From Struthio camelus (lineage: Eukaryota; Chordata; Aves; Struthioniformes; Struthionidae): a stretch of DNA of 64,000 nucleotides. A program made the translations under genes and the position numbers. The notes under the pieces were generated by a model that worked only from the letters and a program-made list of their open reading frames with translations, had not been told where the DNA came from and ran no database searches. Numbering within the stretch: position 1 is the stretch's first letter; the number at the start of each line of letters is the position of its first letter. The stretch covers positions 19,224,501 through 19,288,500 of the forward strand of contig NC_090954.1 of assembly GCF_040807025.1 (NCBI RefSeq), given 5' to 3'. Below are positions 26,301 to 41,300 of this stretch, piece by piece.

Positions 26301-29300
26301 GTAAAGGCATATAATTAGAAAAAAAATAAAGCTTAAGATAATTAGTTAAACTTTCCATAAAACAGACAAGTTTTAAATACCATTAAAAGTGAAATTTTCG
26401 GTTTGAAGCATTCAGTCTCCTGAGATGTAAGCCAGAAAAACAGATTTTGGCTTTACAAAGAGTGAAAAAATTGCCATTTCTCATAGCAAAGCATCAGAAA
26501 AATTAATCAAAGAGTTTTTAAAGTGGCATATTTTACAATCATATTTTCCACCCTTCAACTTCGAATTACTGGATACACTTATGCCATTATGCACTACATA
26601 AAAGAGTTTAGATATTTCAAAAAATCATAGGATAATCTATTGAGATTCATTGTAAAATGTGGTTTTCTGGTCTGAAACAAATATCATTTTTGTTTCTGTT
26701 TTTTTTCGGTTCTCAGCATTCTTTTAAGTGTGGATACCGAATTATATATATTAGTCTAAACAGTCTTCCATGAACTCTGTAGGCAAAAATAATTATTTCC
26801 TCTTTTAACCTACTACGTATTCCTTTGTTCATTCACTTAAATATTATATTAAACCTTTTCATACAGGGATCTCATAATCTCTTTCTCTTCAACTAATTCT
26901 GAGTCATTTTCAGGGTTACTGCTTTCCAGATAGAATTTCCCTCATTCTGCAAGCATTGCTCACATTGCCTTTCCTGAATAATCACCTTGTTTGTGATTGG
27001 ATTATAGCACATTTGGGTAGCCTTGTTCTTTTGCGTGGATGATATTCACACTGATAATTTTGAGCAATAAACAGCTATGGGTATTACCATAAGCAAATGC
27101 TGACCTGATACTGGGCTTTCTCTTTCAAACGGTGGAGCAGGACGATCCAGTGGGGGTTTCGTGCTTCTGTCTATAGAAGGAGCTGGGGCTAAATACAAAA
27201 ATTATGTAAAAATAACGTACTGGTACGGGTCAATAAAGCTTTGTATAACCCTGAACTGGTGTTACTTGTTAGAATAACAACTGTGGGGTGTGTGAATAAA
27301 TAGCAGAAGAAGGTGGAACTGAAGAGATGTAGGCAAAAGTGAAACGCTGTGTAGCCCATAGAAAGAACTTTACGAAAACGAAAACAGCTGTACTTACGTT
27401 TCGAAGACTTGATATTTCTCTCTCTATTCAAGTCATTGTTGCTTGATGGAGGAGGAAAGAGTGGCAGCTAAAACAAATATTTCACATGTGGTTAAAGTGT
27501 GCCTTCACCTTTTTATTTTAGTTTTATTAAAAGTGCCACACCACAGCTGTCAATCTTGGTCTGGTAAAGCACAAAGAATAGGTCTCTGCACAAAGCAGAA
27601 AGACCTACACATACATGCTTTTTTTGTCAGATGCAGAATTAGCTCTGTCCTTTAGTCTTGCAGGTAATACTCTAGTGGGATGCTTGCTCTGGGAAGGACA
27701 TGGATGGGTATTTGAAAGTAAAGAAAGAGGAGCTTCAACAATGCTGTTGTGTCTTTGCCCCTTCAGTGCAGCAGATGTTAGTTTTGAAATACGATGCTGA
27801 AATTACTGGATGTAAATTTGAACTTGAGAAATATGCATTAATCCTTATTAATTAAGGCTGCTGACAGAGGGAGAAAGGGCTATTCTTTCTTATTGGGAGA
27901 TCTGGGGTCAAACAGAAGAAAGTGTGGTTAGCTGCTGCAAAAATGGTGGATGTTTGCACCTAAGCCTAGATTTCTTCAGACAAATGCCTTCCTATGTTCT
28001 TTCTTGTTCCAAGTAACAGAGCAGCAATACAGGTTAGCTGTCCTGAGAACTCATGGCACTTAAAAGAGGCCTGTGTGTTTTACATAAAAGAACCAATTAT
28101 ATGGGTCAGACTGAAGGGCCTGCTCTTGCACCTGAAAATTATCTTTACTTGTGTACATGGGTAGGTATCATGATGTCCATCTGTGCTGGCATACAGTAAC
28201 TCTTTAGTGCCCAAAAAACAGTACAAATAGCTTTCAGCTTTAAAGTTTTAACCATATAAAAAAGGAAAAAATTCACATGTCATTTGGGGCTTTGAAAGGC
28301 TAAGCTTTCCCCCCCCCCCAACTATTTCACTAAAGAAACACAAAGAGATCTATTAAAAATCTATAATTTAAATCAGAGAGGCATTCTTAAGTTGGTGCAG
28401 ATTTTCAGGGTAAGAAAGAACAAAGTGATATGGAAATAATTCAATATATTTGCCCCATGAAATTTAATATACTTGTTTGATGAAAAAAGACCACAGTGTA
28501 ACAGGAGTCATCCATTTTGACAGCTGAAACAGTTTCTCCTTCCTCTACATACACAATCTGAATAAAAATGATATTGCACTTGGACTTCCTAGGAGCTACT
28601 AGCAAAGGAAATTGATGAAATATTTAGAAAGAAACATACAGAAGCACCTCGTCCCCCAGGTGGGGCTGGTACAGGGGAAGGGCCAGGTCGCTGGGGTGGT
28701 ATTGGAGGCTGATTTGATGATCTAGCTGTTGAAGGTCTGTCTAAAGAAAACAAAATTCACAAACTAAACAAATATTCAAACAGTTTGGTTATTTTATTCT
28801 CATTAGGTCTCTATGAAGAAGAGGCCTTGTAGTAAGCTGCATACTTAAGTTAATATATCATCAGAACATTATTTTAGTACATAATGGACAATTGCATTAT
28901 GATCGGTATTTTCTTTGGAGTTAAAGGCTTATATGTCCCTTTGGTGGTGAGATGTCTTTGACTCCACAGCTGCAGACTACTGAAGAATCAGACAAAAAAA
29001 ATGACAAGCAGAGAAAGCTGATTTTCACTTCATTCAGTCTAAGGGACAACTACTAAAGCTAATACAGTACACACACATGTGTTTTACTTGGTGCAGATTC
29101 CAAATGAAATAACCAAATAATGCACACATCACAGGAAAACAAACTTTGAAACCAACAGAGGTTGTCTGAAGTAGAAAATTTAACTTTTTAAAAGTCACAA
29201 GGCCACCAATATGAAGTGTCACTAAATCTCGTTTATGAACTGGACTGTTAACTTTGAGGTGAAACCTTCTTTGTTTTGTTATCAGCCACTTAAAATATCT

Positions 29301-32300
29301 AGTCTGTGTCCACAACCCGTTTTTATTCATCCTTTGTAATTTATTAATAGTAGTTACTTTTTAATAATTACCTATATAATCTGTATTGTTTGCAAGTGAC
29401 TTGGCAGGGAATATGACGTTGTGGTGTGCTTCATCATTATTGGATGGAGGTGGCTCATAGCCATCACTGTCATGGTCTGCTTCCTCAGGTTCTTCTGTTG
29501 GTGATTCATAGTCAGCCTCATCTTCCTTTTCCGGATCATCATCAGGACTTTCATAGTCATCATCTTCATCCTGGGCAGTGCACGTAAAAGATGAATACAG
29601 TAACAGGATACTAAACACTTCAGTGCAATTTCCTTGTGGCTTTTTATTGTAGTATTTTTCACTCTGGAGGATATCAAGTTTTTAAAACCATTTTGAATAG
29701 AAAAAATTATCTGTTGAAATGCGGTGGGTAAATGAGGCAGCATTTTATTAATGCATACAGTACTCAACAGCTTAAGAGAGGACATGAGTATCATTTTATA
29801 ACAGTAACTGCAGTGGAAGCTCAAGTTAAAGTGGTAGCTTATTGAAATATTTCATTTCTGTTAGATTCACGTCATTCTCATCTCATTCATTTTGAGGTAT
29901 CCACCAGAGAATGCACAGTGCCTTGGTTTTAGATATCATATGAGTTAAGGCACCAGCAAACAATTCAGTGCTTCCTAGAAATATACTGGAGCAGTAACTC
30001 ATAGCTGTTGATCCACACTCCAACTTAATAGAACGCACACTTCAGCACAGAGCTCCATTTCTTGAAAGCACTTCAGACACAACTAGGTCTTTGATAGGGG
30101 TCTTGGTGCCCTCAGCTAACCAGAATCAAAACAACTTCGTACAGTTTGGAAGACTTAGTAAAATCACAGTGAAAATATGATAGTGGTTGTTACCCATATC
30201 TTCTGTGCAGTATACCATGACTCATAAAGGAATATTAAATTTGTCACTGGTATCTTGGCTGAAAGTTCCAGAAGAACTCTGTATTGGCCTAGCTCAGATG
30301 TTTTACAGGTCGCTGGTTGTGATGCTAGTGTTCCTGAAGCACATGGTAAACATGGTAAAGCTCCTGCAAACTTAGCAGTAAGTGCTTTCTAAAAATCCCT
30401 CCCAATACATTCTTGCAAAAAGAAACCATTGGCAATGGTTGGTGAGAGAGATCTTCACAAACCAGGACTGTGTAACAGTCAGCTTACTCATGTAGCTAGC
30501 TGAATTGTGCGTGCTTGATCTAATGACATTTACTGATGTGTTTTCTGTGCAGAAAGGCAAAAAGTATTTTGTCTAGTCAGCTTCAAGGAATTGTATTCTT
30601 TAACATGGAAAATTTGTAATAAAGTGGCAAGATTTGCCACTGAATAGCATAGCAACCTTTCCTTTACTAACCACTTCTACGAGCTTAAAATAGAAATATG
30701 AAGTACAGCTCTAGTTCTAGGGAGCGCTGGTCATAGGCTGTGAGGCAGCACTCGAGGCAGTGGTACAGGACTGCCGTTGTGAAACTCAGTCTTGCATTAC
30801 TGGTGGTGAGGCCCTTTTCTTAGTGAAGAAACTGGCATGCAATGGCCCCAGCCAGTCATGCTCCTTCTTCTCCTTTTCCAGAGCCTAACACTCCTGTAAT
30901 TGCCCGCTCCTTCCCTCCTGATCAGAGTAGATAATGCAAGACATGACAGAGCTTGAAGAAGAGGTAGTCTTTTTAGCTAGTAGGCTTTTTAAATCCTGAT
31001 ACTTACAAATGAAGACCAGTCATCTTCTTCTTCTTGACTGTATCCTGCATGAGGAAACCACCACAGGCTTCTTAGCATGTACAACCTTACTATATCAAAA
31101 AGCAACATGACAGGACACAACAAATCCTAACTCACTGCTGAACCACTATGCTATGTCACGGCAGCAAGGTATGTCTTTTGAACAAAGGCAAGCATTCATG
31201 CGTAGCTCAAGAAAGATGTTTGAAAGATATGAGGAAGAACATTGTGTTTTAAAAATAAGAGCATAGTAATTTTTTATAACATGATATATGTGCTTTCACT
31301 TTAAGTTTGTCCTACTGTTCCAGTTTTCAATATCATTTGAAGTAGAATGCTTTGAGAACGAGGTCAGACTTCTTACCTCTTTGTTTAATACGATTATAGC
31401 TTTCAAATGAGAAAGTGGATTTTTTGTTTTAATTTCAGTAGGCCTGGGGAAGAGTGGTAACTTGCAGAAGTTTAAGTGCTCATGGCCCATTAAGAAAATA
31501 ATTTAAATAAAAAATAAATACAAGGCAGACATCTGGAAACTTGCCTCTAATGTTGGGGGCTGCTAGGAGTAGGGGAAACAGAAATATACATAAGCACTGA
31601 TACTATGTATCAGGTTAAACAAAGGCAGTAAGGGAATGTTCACTGCTCTTGCCTTGCCTTACCATCTTTTCTCTTTTAAAAAAAGGTTTTCTTCTCTGCC
31701 TTTAAACTACCTTTTATTCTTTTTGCCACTTTTTTGTGTTCTCTTCGTTACCTGCTTCCCTCACCATTTACTCTGCCCTACTTCTCTTCTTCTAGGCTTC
31801 TCTCTTTCTTCCTGATCCTTCCTTTCTCTTTTTCTGCCTTGCATACCGTTCTTTACCTACCTTTTAACCTTCTTTTCTCACACATAATGCAGTCATTCTT
31901 ATGATAGTGAGTGATTCCATATGAAATGTGTGCCTGTAATTCAGTTACTCATAGTAGACAAGGGGCAGTTGGGATTAAATGCCAGGCAGACCAAGTATCA
32001 GAGGACTTCTCACTCTCAAATAATTACTGATAAAACTGTTGCACCTGAAGTTTTAAGACAAAAACTTTTATTGAACTCAAGACCTGACTAGTTGTTTTTG
32101 TTTGATTTGATAATAAAGCAAACCTGGCACACACTGATCTCTCTCTATATCCACTGTAACCGGAGTGGGCTAGGGTGTTGTTTCCCAGGCTCCTAAAGGT
32201 TTGTGACAGGCCTCAGAGGTTGGAAATGTCTGGATCTGGAAGCTGGATCCTATATCCAATATAAATACTAATTTAGCTCATTTATCTGCAGTTAATCTTG

Positions 32301-35300
32301 AAGTTCTGAAAAGGCTTATTACCCAGGCAGAGTTGCTCCGGATACACTGTTCCAGACCTTAGTTGAAGATAAGTGAGAAAACCTAAGCTTATAAGAATTG
32401 TTGATATCAGTCATGGCAATGACACTGAATGTAAACATTGCAAGGATTAACTTAATATCTTAATATTTTTAAACAGTATTAGTAGTTAGAAACAACCTGC
32501 CAGTACACACTTACCTGGATTTTCAGGAAACTTTTGTGTTTGGGCCCTGCAACAAAAGATACAAATTAATTCATTCCAACTTTAATAACTTAAATGTTGA
32601 TGTGTACTAAAGTCTGTTGCATGGATAGCTTTAACAATAAAATGAAATGTACAGAGATGAACTTAACTCTGCCCAAAATGCTAAAAACACGCTACCTGAT
32701 ATTTCAGATACAGGATACTAATGCAGCGTAAACTATCTTGAAAACATTTCAAGTCAATGAAATAGAATGCTTGGGAACAAGGGGACTCAGTAAATAAGCT
32801 TACCAGTGGCCCCAGACCTGAAGACAGACACTTTATTTACTATTTCCTTTGGAACTGGTGAAGAGTCAAGTCCATAAATGTTCGCGAGTTTGACAGATAT
32901 TTTTATTGTTTTCACTTCTAGTTTTGAACTATCTTGTTAATGCAAAGGTGTAAAAAGATGTTATCAGAGGGTATAAAATCATGTTATAGCTTAGATCTTC
33001 ATACTGTATGAATACAAATGGTTCTTTTTCTCAAGATTCCACCCAGAAGAATCAATGTTATTGCACTTTTCAATATTTTTCTATTGCAAGAATATTACTT
33101 TCAAAGATACGCACAAGTTAAGTATTACAAAGAGTAGCATCGTAATATATAGGTCTGTAAAATGCACTAGTGATGATTCATTGATGTAATAATTTGCACC
33201 AGGCTTTATAATATTCCTAAAGATCAATTTACTCAAGATGAAAGTTGTTTTACATTTATGTGTTACTTGTTTCTAGACATGGCAGAAGTATACAGTGTGT
33301 TCATGGACTCAGGCTTTACTCTTCTTAGCTAAAAAGAGTAACAACACAGAATTTTATTTTATATACTTTCCAAGTGGTCCATTTGATGCAGGTATTGTTG
33401 ATCAAAAGGAAGAGAGTCAAGAAAACATACATGTGAAAACATGGAAAAAGAAAGCTGAATTTTTTCACCTACCATTTTGGAAAGAACGATATCCTTCCTT
33501 CATTTCTGTTAATTTCCTGGCTTAGTTTACTTATAATCCTGTTTAAAAGAAACACAAAAACAGTTTTTAAAAAAATGAAAAATACAGTCTCCTTGAAACT
33601 TGTCAGTCACTTTCTCACCTGCTTCCCTCCCCTTTTCTCTCAATTTTTGCTAAACGAAATCTGGTGATTCAGAATTATTATTTACTATGTGGCAAGGCTG
33701 GTTCATTTCTCTAGTTATTGTAAAGTTGCAGTATAACATATTTAATTGAAAACTAGACCTTTTAAACATAGCTTAAAAACCCACATAATTGGATCAAGTT
33801 TAAAAATCAACACTAAAAGCAGGAAATCTTAAAAGCTTTGGGTACGGGAGACGTCATGCACTAGAACAGTGCTTTAAATAGTGCTGATTACATTTGTGCT
33901 ATTTTGCATGGAAAAACCAATGTTTCAGGAAGCATCTTTTTCCAAGCCTATAGTTGCAGAAGCAGGGATTAAAAGCACCCTTTTTCTACTGCCTTTTCTA
34001 TTTAATCTACTTCTCTTTATAACCAAGATATACTTAATCTGGAATGCCTCTAGTAAAGAAGGTGAAAGATTTAGTTTCATGTTATATCCCGTTTGCAGGG
34101 AAAGGCAACATATGAAGACTATAGCTTTGTCTAGAAAGATTTTTCCAAGTTGATGTGTTTGTCATCACTCATGCATAGCTTGTGCACAGCATTGAGGCGA
34201 ATGGCAATCAGTGAAATACAGTCTTGAGTGAAATTTCAGCCAGGAGCATGCACTCAAATACTGTACTTTGCTTATGCTGCTATTAATGCTGGCATCCACA
34301 GAGCCTGAGAGTGAGGGATTTTATACTCTCTGACTTCTGAGAAATCTAAGCGTATAGGACACAGGCATTATTGAGGTAAGCAGAATTAAGTCTGCTGAGA
34401 GCAACAGAACTTTGCTCTGCTAGTAATGAAGTTGGCCTCTACAATTATTTTGTTTCAAAGACAGTTTTTGTTTCAAAGAAATCTTATGATGAGTCATGAT
34501 CCAACTCTTAATTCTCATTATTTTTTTGTGAGGAAAGTCCCACTAAGAAAGTCCCATAACATCTAAAGCAAGTTAGTTACACATATCTTGTTAAAAATAC
34601 CCTATTTTACGTCTAGCTTATATTATTTAGGACTACCAGACATTGTAATTGTGAATATAAAAATGTTATCAAAACCAATCAGGAATTGAAGATGTCTGTT
34701 TACATCATATTCTAAATTCTGTAAAATTTTAACTTTCTTGTTTGTTTGTGCAAAATATATTCCATCGATCTTAGATCCAGCCAATCAACTTTATAGCAGT
34801 ACTGTAAAATCTTTCATTATGACCAGGCAATTGACAGGTGGTTGGCAATTCATTTTGTTTTTCTTCCAGTTTCATATCCTCTGCTGCTGCTCAGCAACAA
34901 TGATCCCCTAAGTGTTTCCAAATGACCCCATTTGTGAATCTCTTTCATGTCTAACTGGACTCACTCCGTGGGCTGGGACATGAGTAAAGCAAGCTTTCAA
35001 GGCCTAAAATATTTTTTAAAACCTCCAGCAACAAACTGTGGGGGTTTTTTTATATCCTGTACCATTCTAACCATCTTGCTTTTTTCTTGAATATGCCTTC
35101 GCTTGCTCTTGTTACTTTCCTAGTACTTAGTTTAGTGTAATTCAGATTAAAGATAAATTTACGGCAGACGGGTGCTCTGTTTGATTCTGGAAAGTGTTAT
35201 GGAGGCAGATCACGCTACCAACAAATGTGAGATGACAAGCAATTTCAAATCAGTATGATGATGCTGTCTGAAAATTATTGAGGTGGATAGTTTGAGGGTA

Positions 35301-38300
35301 AGCACAAGTACTCAAGTATCCAGGTATGAAAATAGAAAGGCAGAGGAAGAACTTAATATTTTTAGTTTTCCTTTTTAAGTCGGCACTTTGGAGTCTTCTG
35401 ATTTTGAGCAAATGTTGTCGTACTTTCCCCTTTTGGAATAAGAACAGGAGCAAATGTTAATAATTAAAGAAGGATTACAGTTGTTTAAATCTGACATCCC
35501 TACCCAAGCAAATAAATACAAAGCAAGAAAAATGCCATGTTATAGGCATAGGGCTGGTCTTGAGCTTCTCTCCCATACAATTCATCCACACTCATGTGCA
35601 CAAGAAATTTCCTTCTGCTGTAGCTGATAAGGAAGTTGCTGTGTTCATTTTTCTTCTGTGGTTCCCTGAATAACACAAATTCCATGCTGAAACACCAGGA
35701 AATATTTAGAGGTGAAGCATGTGCTATGTAGACCTGTGCTTTGAGTGAGAAGTAGATTAAGGAACTTGTATGAGGCTAATTCTCTATTATATTAATAGAG
35801 AGGGAGAGGAAGGATCTTTCATAATGTCCTGCTGCCAAAAAATTAATCACTTGCTGCTTCAGATAACGGTGTCTAATCTTCACTTCAAGGTTATTTAAAA
35901 TGATTCAAGCCAGAGAATATATTAGAAAAAAAGAAAGTGAAGTTTAGTGTGGTGGCTCTTTACAGGCAGTATCAATACAGAAGATTTGTGCACTTAGCAG
36001 CTGCATCTGAGCTCAGTGAGGAAGGAAGTACCAAAACCACACTGCCTTCTGAGTTGTGGGAGTGGATGATAGGACAGGATAAGGCTATGCAACAGCACTT
36101 GCAGAAAATGTTACTCACAGACTTCTCTTTCTCTTTCTGCCTCCTCCACCAGACGCTTAGCTTAAAACTGTCAGGAAGTTGAAAAGAAAAAAAACAACCC
36201 AAAACAGTACTCCAGAATGGGCTTTTGTTTGCTTAAAGGCAAACAGGGTTCTACATGTATTGGAACAAAGGAGTTAAGATGGGTGAGAGAGATGCAAGAC
36301 AAAGTCCTCTAGGACCAGGAAATCACATCTCTTGAACGCTATCAAGAGCATGGTTTGAGATTAATCCTCCGTTGTTTTGGTCTTTGAGAAAAGTCTGTTG
36401 GGCAGATGCAACACTATTTTAGATTCAAAACTGACTGAATTTCAGTTAAGTTGCAAAGCTAACATCCTTCTCTAGCATCCCACCCTAGAGAGCATGCGTG
36501 CATGCAAATTCACCTACGCCCAAGGCATACAATTTTAAAAGAGAGGTCATTATAGATTCCTTAATTTTTAGGTTCACTGCTTGACTCTCCTGAAAGCAGC
36601 ATGACTCTCAGACAGTGCTGTGTTTGCAGGCTCTGAACGTGCCCCATTCAGAACTCACTGAATTCTGAATTCACTGTGTCTCAACTGGCAGGTGCAATTA
36701 TATACATTAGCACAAGTGAGGCTCTTTTATTACTCTTTTTATTACTGAGAATTTCCACAAGTGCTACAGGATTTTCTGTAAGCTTTCTGACCAAAGTTGA
36801 AATTTTCAAATCTCAGATTTGGCATCAGCCTACCATTGAAGATAGCAAAAGGGGTCAAGTGTCTGTACCTTGACTTACTGAACTAAACAGAAAGAGTGGC
36901 AAAGTTCAGTGTTTAGATCATGGTTCAGATATCAACCAACCACCAAAGTTAGTTGTGAGTGAGATCTTTTTTTTTTGCTTATTTATTAATTCTGACTGCA
37001 TTAAGTACGGCATGTTTTGTTGAAAGCACTCTAAAATATTTCGCAGGACTCCTGTTTGTTATCTTCAAGTATGAATGTTTATAACGCTCTATAAGTACCA
37101 GAAGTGGTAACGAGCAATAAGAAAACAACTACATGTGTCCCTTAGGCTATATCTTGGCCTTTTGTTTCACTAGATTTATTAACAAATGTTGATTGCATCA
37201 TTGTGATTTGATACCAGTTCTATTTTGCACTTAGGACAGATACTCAATGTCTGCTCTGTGTAAAATATATCCCCTTTCCATTCTGCCAATATACCATTTA
37301 CTCTTTAAGGATGCTGTGTGTTGTTTGTGAAGTTTCGGGTACGTATTAATTGAAGGCTATTAAAATTGACTTAAATGGATCTTTTATAAAATGTGACAGG
37401 TAGAAGAGTAATATGAATGAGCCCAGCAAAAAATACAACGCTACAGTTTTTGACATCTTTTCATGTTACAAAAATGCCAAGTGTTAAGCATAGTGTATGT
37501 TTGAAGAAAACAGGTGCACCTGAGCTAAGCTATTAATAGTAACAGGTTTAACTAACTGCTAGGCCAACTTCTACGCTATCTCTTATTTAGGATGACGACT
37601 ACATTTATGGGAATCCAACCTCTAACGCTAATGTTCATGCAACAATTATTTATTTTAATTTCACAGTGGAAAAGAGGAAAAAAAAAAAGATGTGATAGGT
37701 ATTTTTTACCAATAGATTACTTGGCCGAAATGTGGCTGCTCCTGAAAGGTTTGCAGCAGTGTGGTAAGTCTGGGGATAATGGATGAACATCTCTTGGATT
37801 GCCACTAAATCTGTGGGGAACTGAGGTAGGGAAAATTTTTCATGGTCTGGAACTTGGGGACTAGGTTCTACCACGTCTGATTACATGTAATTACATGTAA
37901 TATCAGGTCTTCAAATGTAGCTCATCATAGTGCCATAGTAGACCTACATCTACCAGAACAGATATACATATTTCTTTTCATAGAATGGCCAGTATTCTTA
38001 GATCCTTAAGATATATTCTTACTGTTCCTAGAAGTTAATTTTTAGCAAGTGATTTAAAGCTGACATTCTGTATCTTCAAATCATAGAAATATTATGTGAT
38101 GGCATTTTCTTCTGACTGTTTAGTTAGGATTAGGAAATTGCATACAGAATATTTGTTATGATGGACTTCATGATGATGATATAGTTTCACACAAAGATCT
38201 ACAAAATCGTAATTAGCTAGTGATTGTCCTCAAAAAATATTACCGAGTCTGAAAAATTGGTCATTGCTATAAATAAATAGTTACCTATAGAAAAGTTACT

Positions 38301-41300
38301 ATACAACTGCCTTATATCATCTGCTTTGGAAGGGACACGTAGAAAGCCATGGGCTTTTCTTAAAATCAATTCACACTGATTTGGTAATCTCAGATACCTA
38401 AATGCTTTTAATCAATTTGTGATGCTATCTGGTGTGATTTTGGAGGAAATTACTTCAGGCGTAGTCAAGGCTGCCTAGATGCTGTAACTGGCTGTTTCTT
38501 ACCTGAATGTGTGGTTTCTGATTTGTTTATATGAAACCTTAACCCTGAACTTCAGGTTACCATAGTGGTTCATTAAATTAAAAAAAAAACAAAAAACAAA
38601 AAAAACTCCCACCCCTAAACTTTCATCACTCTTATAGCCATTCACCTGTGTTACCAATATTATCATATACACTATCACTATTGATTCTGTATTTATTTAC
38701 ATGAAGCTGTTCATATGTTTATGCAATTACAATATCAAACTGAATATATGAGATTTCATTATGGCTCCAGTTCATCAAATCACTTGAAGCAGATGCCTGA
38801 AGTTCAGCATGTGTGCAAGTGCTGCCTTCTGAGCTGAAGCCTTAAGACAGTCAAAGAGTCTCTTCGCTCCCACTCCCCCCTTCTACCCAGAGCAGTTCAA
38901 CTCGCAAAGACCGAGTGGCTTTTTCCACCTCCTCTCTCCTCCAAAGGAAAAGGCGAAAGTTAGGTAGTGAGCAGAGCTGAACTCTGCCTTGCCCTTCTGG
39001 GGCCTGGGGCCTGAGCTAGATCTTTGAATCCAGTGTATACGTAAGTCGGAATGAAAAAAAGGGTTGCGTGTTTAATCAAAATACGGCATTAAGCAAAGGG
39101 AATTTTCTAAACTTCTGCCTAAGTCTGCTTTAATAGCAATGCGTGTAAAGGGTCTCAGGGCTCCAAAGAGTGACATCACTATCATGGTAGATATTCTGAA
39201 TGAGTGTATAAACTTTATATTTATCAGAAGAAGACAGAAACAGTATAATAGTGTCAAATTTTGGTTGTTTTTTTTTTTTTAAAGGCCTAGATACTGTGAG
39301 GAAAGGATGGCATGTGGGTTTCCAGTCATCTAATGCTCTGTTTGGCGCAACTTTTGATATAGCTCAGACGTGAAGACAACTTTTATCTTTGACCCTCTCA
39401 ACTACGCTGATGAAATCAGTCTTCATTCAGTCTTCATTTTCTGTCCTCATCAAGCTACAATGCCTCACTGGACATACGGCATAGATTTCCTTACCCATGC
39501 CAGTAGAGATCACCTTGTGTGTGAGTCTTGAGCATCACTGGCAGAGTCTAGCAGGTCTACAAGAAAATCAAGTGGTGACCACCCACAAGCACAGGAATCA
39601 TTACTGTAGAGCTTATGTTATGATCCCTTAAGAAATCCGTGTGTGGCCTGTGCAGGTGCAGGGAATCCTGTGCAAACTTACCTTAATCCTTTTCTCTGTG
39701 CAACATTAGCCAGACTAAAACTTGCAGGGCTGGCCTGATGCCACAGTCATTTGTATATGGGGCAGGCCCCAGCTCTGCTGTAGCCTCACTTCTGCTAATG
39801 GAGAAATTTTGTAATTCCTTGAATGTGATATTGGAAATGACAGATGAGCAATTTCTAATCTATCAACATGCAGTATAGTAACACATATTAACCACCATGG
39901 TGCAATTCTGCTTCTTATATAAACAACACAGTTTATTGGCAAAGTTTTCAGTAGAGAGCTACACCCTTTTAACAGAGAGTTCTAAAGATTTGATAAAGTA
40001 TTTTAATTTTCAAAATAGTATTTTAATGCTTTTCTCATTTTTAAAAATAAGCTACAGGGTGATTCATGAAGGTGTGCAACTATGACATGGCTGGAGGAGG
40101 TTAACCTTCAAAATCCCAATTCTGTTAATAATAAAATAAAGTTGTGTTTCTTATTAGTTTCAGTAAGTGACCCCTCATACTTTTTAATGACAACTGTGAT
40201 CCACTTAGACACTGCAGAGTTCCCGTGAAAGTTGCAGAACCATCCCCAAGCAATGGCACAGTTATATTCCAAACTTGATAAGCAGATTTCCTCAAATATA
40301 TTTATTTAGTAAAGCCAGGAAGCCGGTATGGATATAGGCTGTGGTTATCAAACTTTGTACAGTTGCAAGTGCTGAGTTCTGTTCTCACCGCATAAGGGTC
40401 ATCATAACCCTGCTAGAGTTATTGAGTAACAATATGGCTTGTATATATATGTGCTTTTTATTCATTCCATTGAACAATGCTATCACTGTGAAACTTATTA
40501 TTAACCGAGGCATTTTTACAGAATATGCTCGGATTTCAGCACTGTGATTAGGCAGACCAGGTTCTGTAATTACAATATACTAATATATATTTCTGCCTGT
40601 GGAAAAACTCCTGCTAGGGGAGGTTTGCATTGTGATGTAAAAGTTTAAGGCATGGTTGTGTTCTAATAGAAACCAGCAGCAAGCACTTTCCATTTTGGTG
40701 AGAGCAAGGAGGTTCCAAAGTAATGAAATCACTATTAGAAAGAGCAGTAGCCCCATAGTCTATTTTTCAAATGGCAACTAGTTCTGTTCCCTATTAAAGC
40801 TCTAAATTCTTCTATTAAACAGTGGAATGTAGGGAGGATTCCACATCACGCTGTCCTTTGTTCATACATATTCACAACGTACTAGGGCATTACTTCCCTG
40901 TCAGTAAGTGCGGAGAAAGCTGAGAACAAGTGCACTAGAGGTACATGTGGCTGGTGTAAGTAGTATGGATATATAACTCAAGGAACTTGGTCCTACCCCT
41001 CCTGTAGGTTGACTACTATTGCTCCCTTTGTTGATCTTGCTGATGTGAAATTGTGACATTAAAGTTGTGGAATATTCAAAATATTTCCATGTAGCCCTTA
41101 AGTATATGGCTATTTGGACTATGAACACAAAACTGTATTCCTAATTAATGTTATTTTATAATTACTCCATTATTTGTTCTAGTCTACTAGGTGAGGTATA
41201 AGTAGGTAAGAAGGACCAGCTGAAGGAGCTTAATTTCTATAGACAAAGTAATGAAATAAGAACGAAGGCTATACAGTGAATTTAAAACCTATTAGTTCTA

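Larger units (their letters stand above)
26292..33472 (-). other. LCP2 introns 4-10 region
   Basis: Intronic DNA between the exons listed, AT-rich, with pyrimidine-rich patches (for example about 31640-31880 on the plus strand). No other gene or transposon is recognised. Confidence 0.65.
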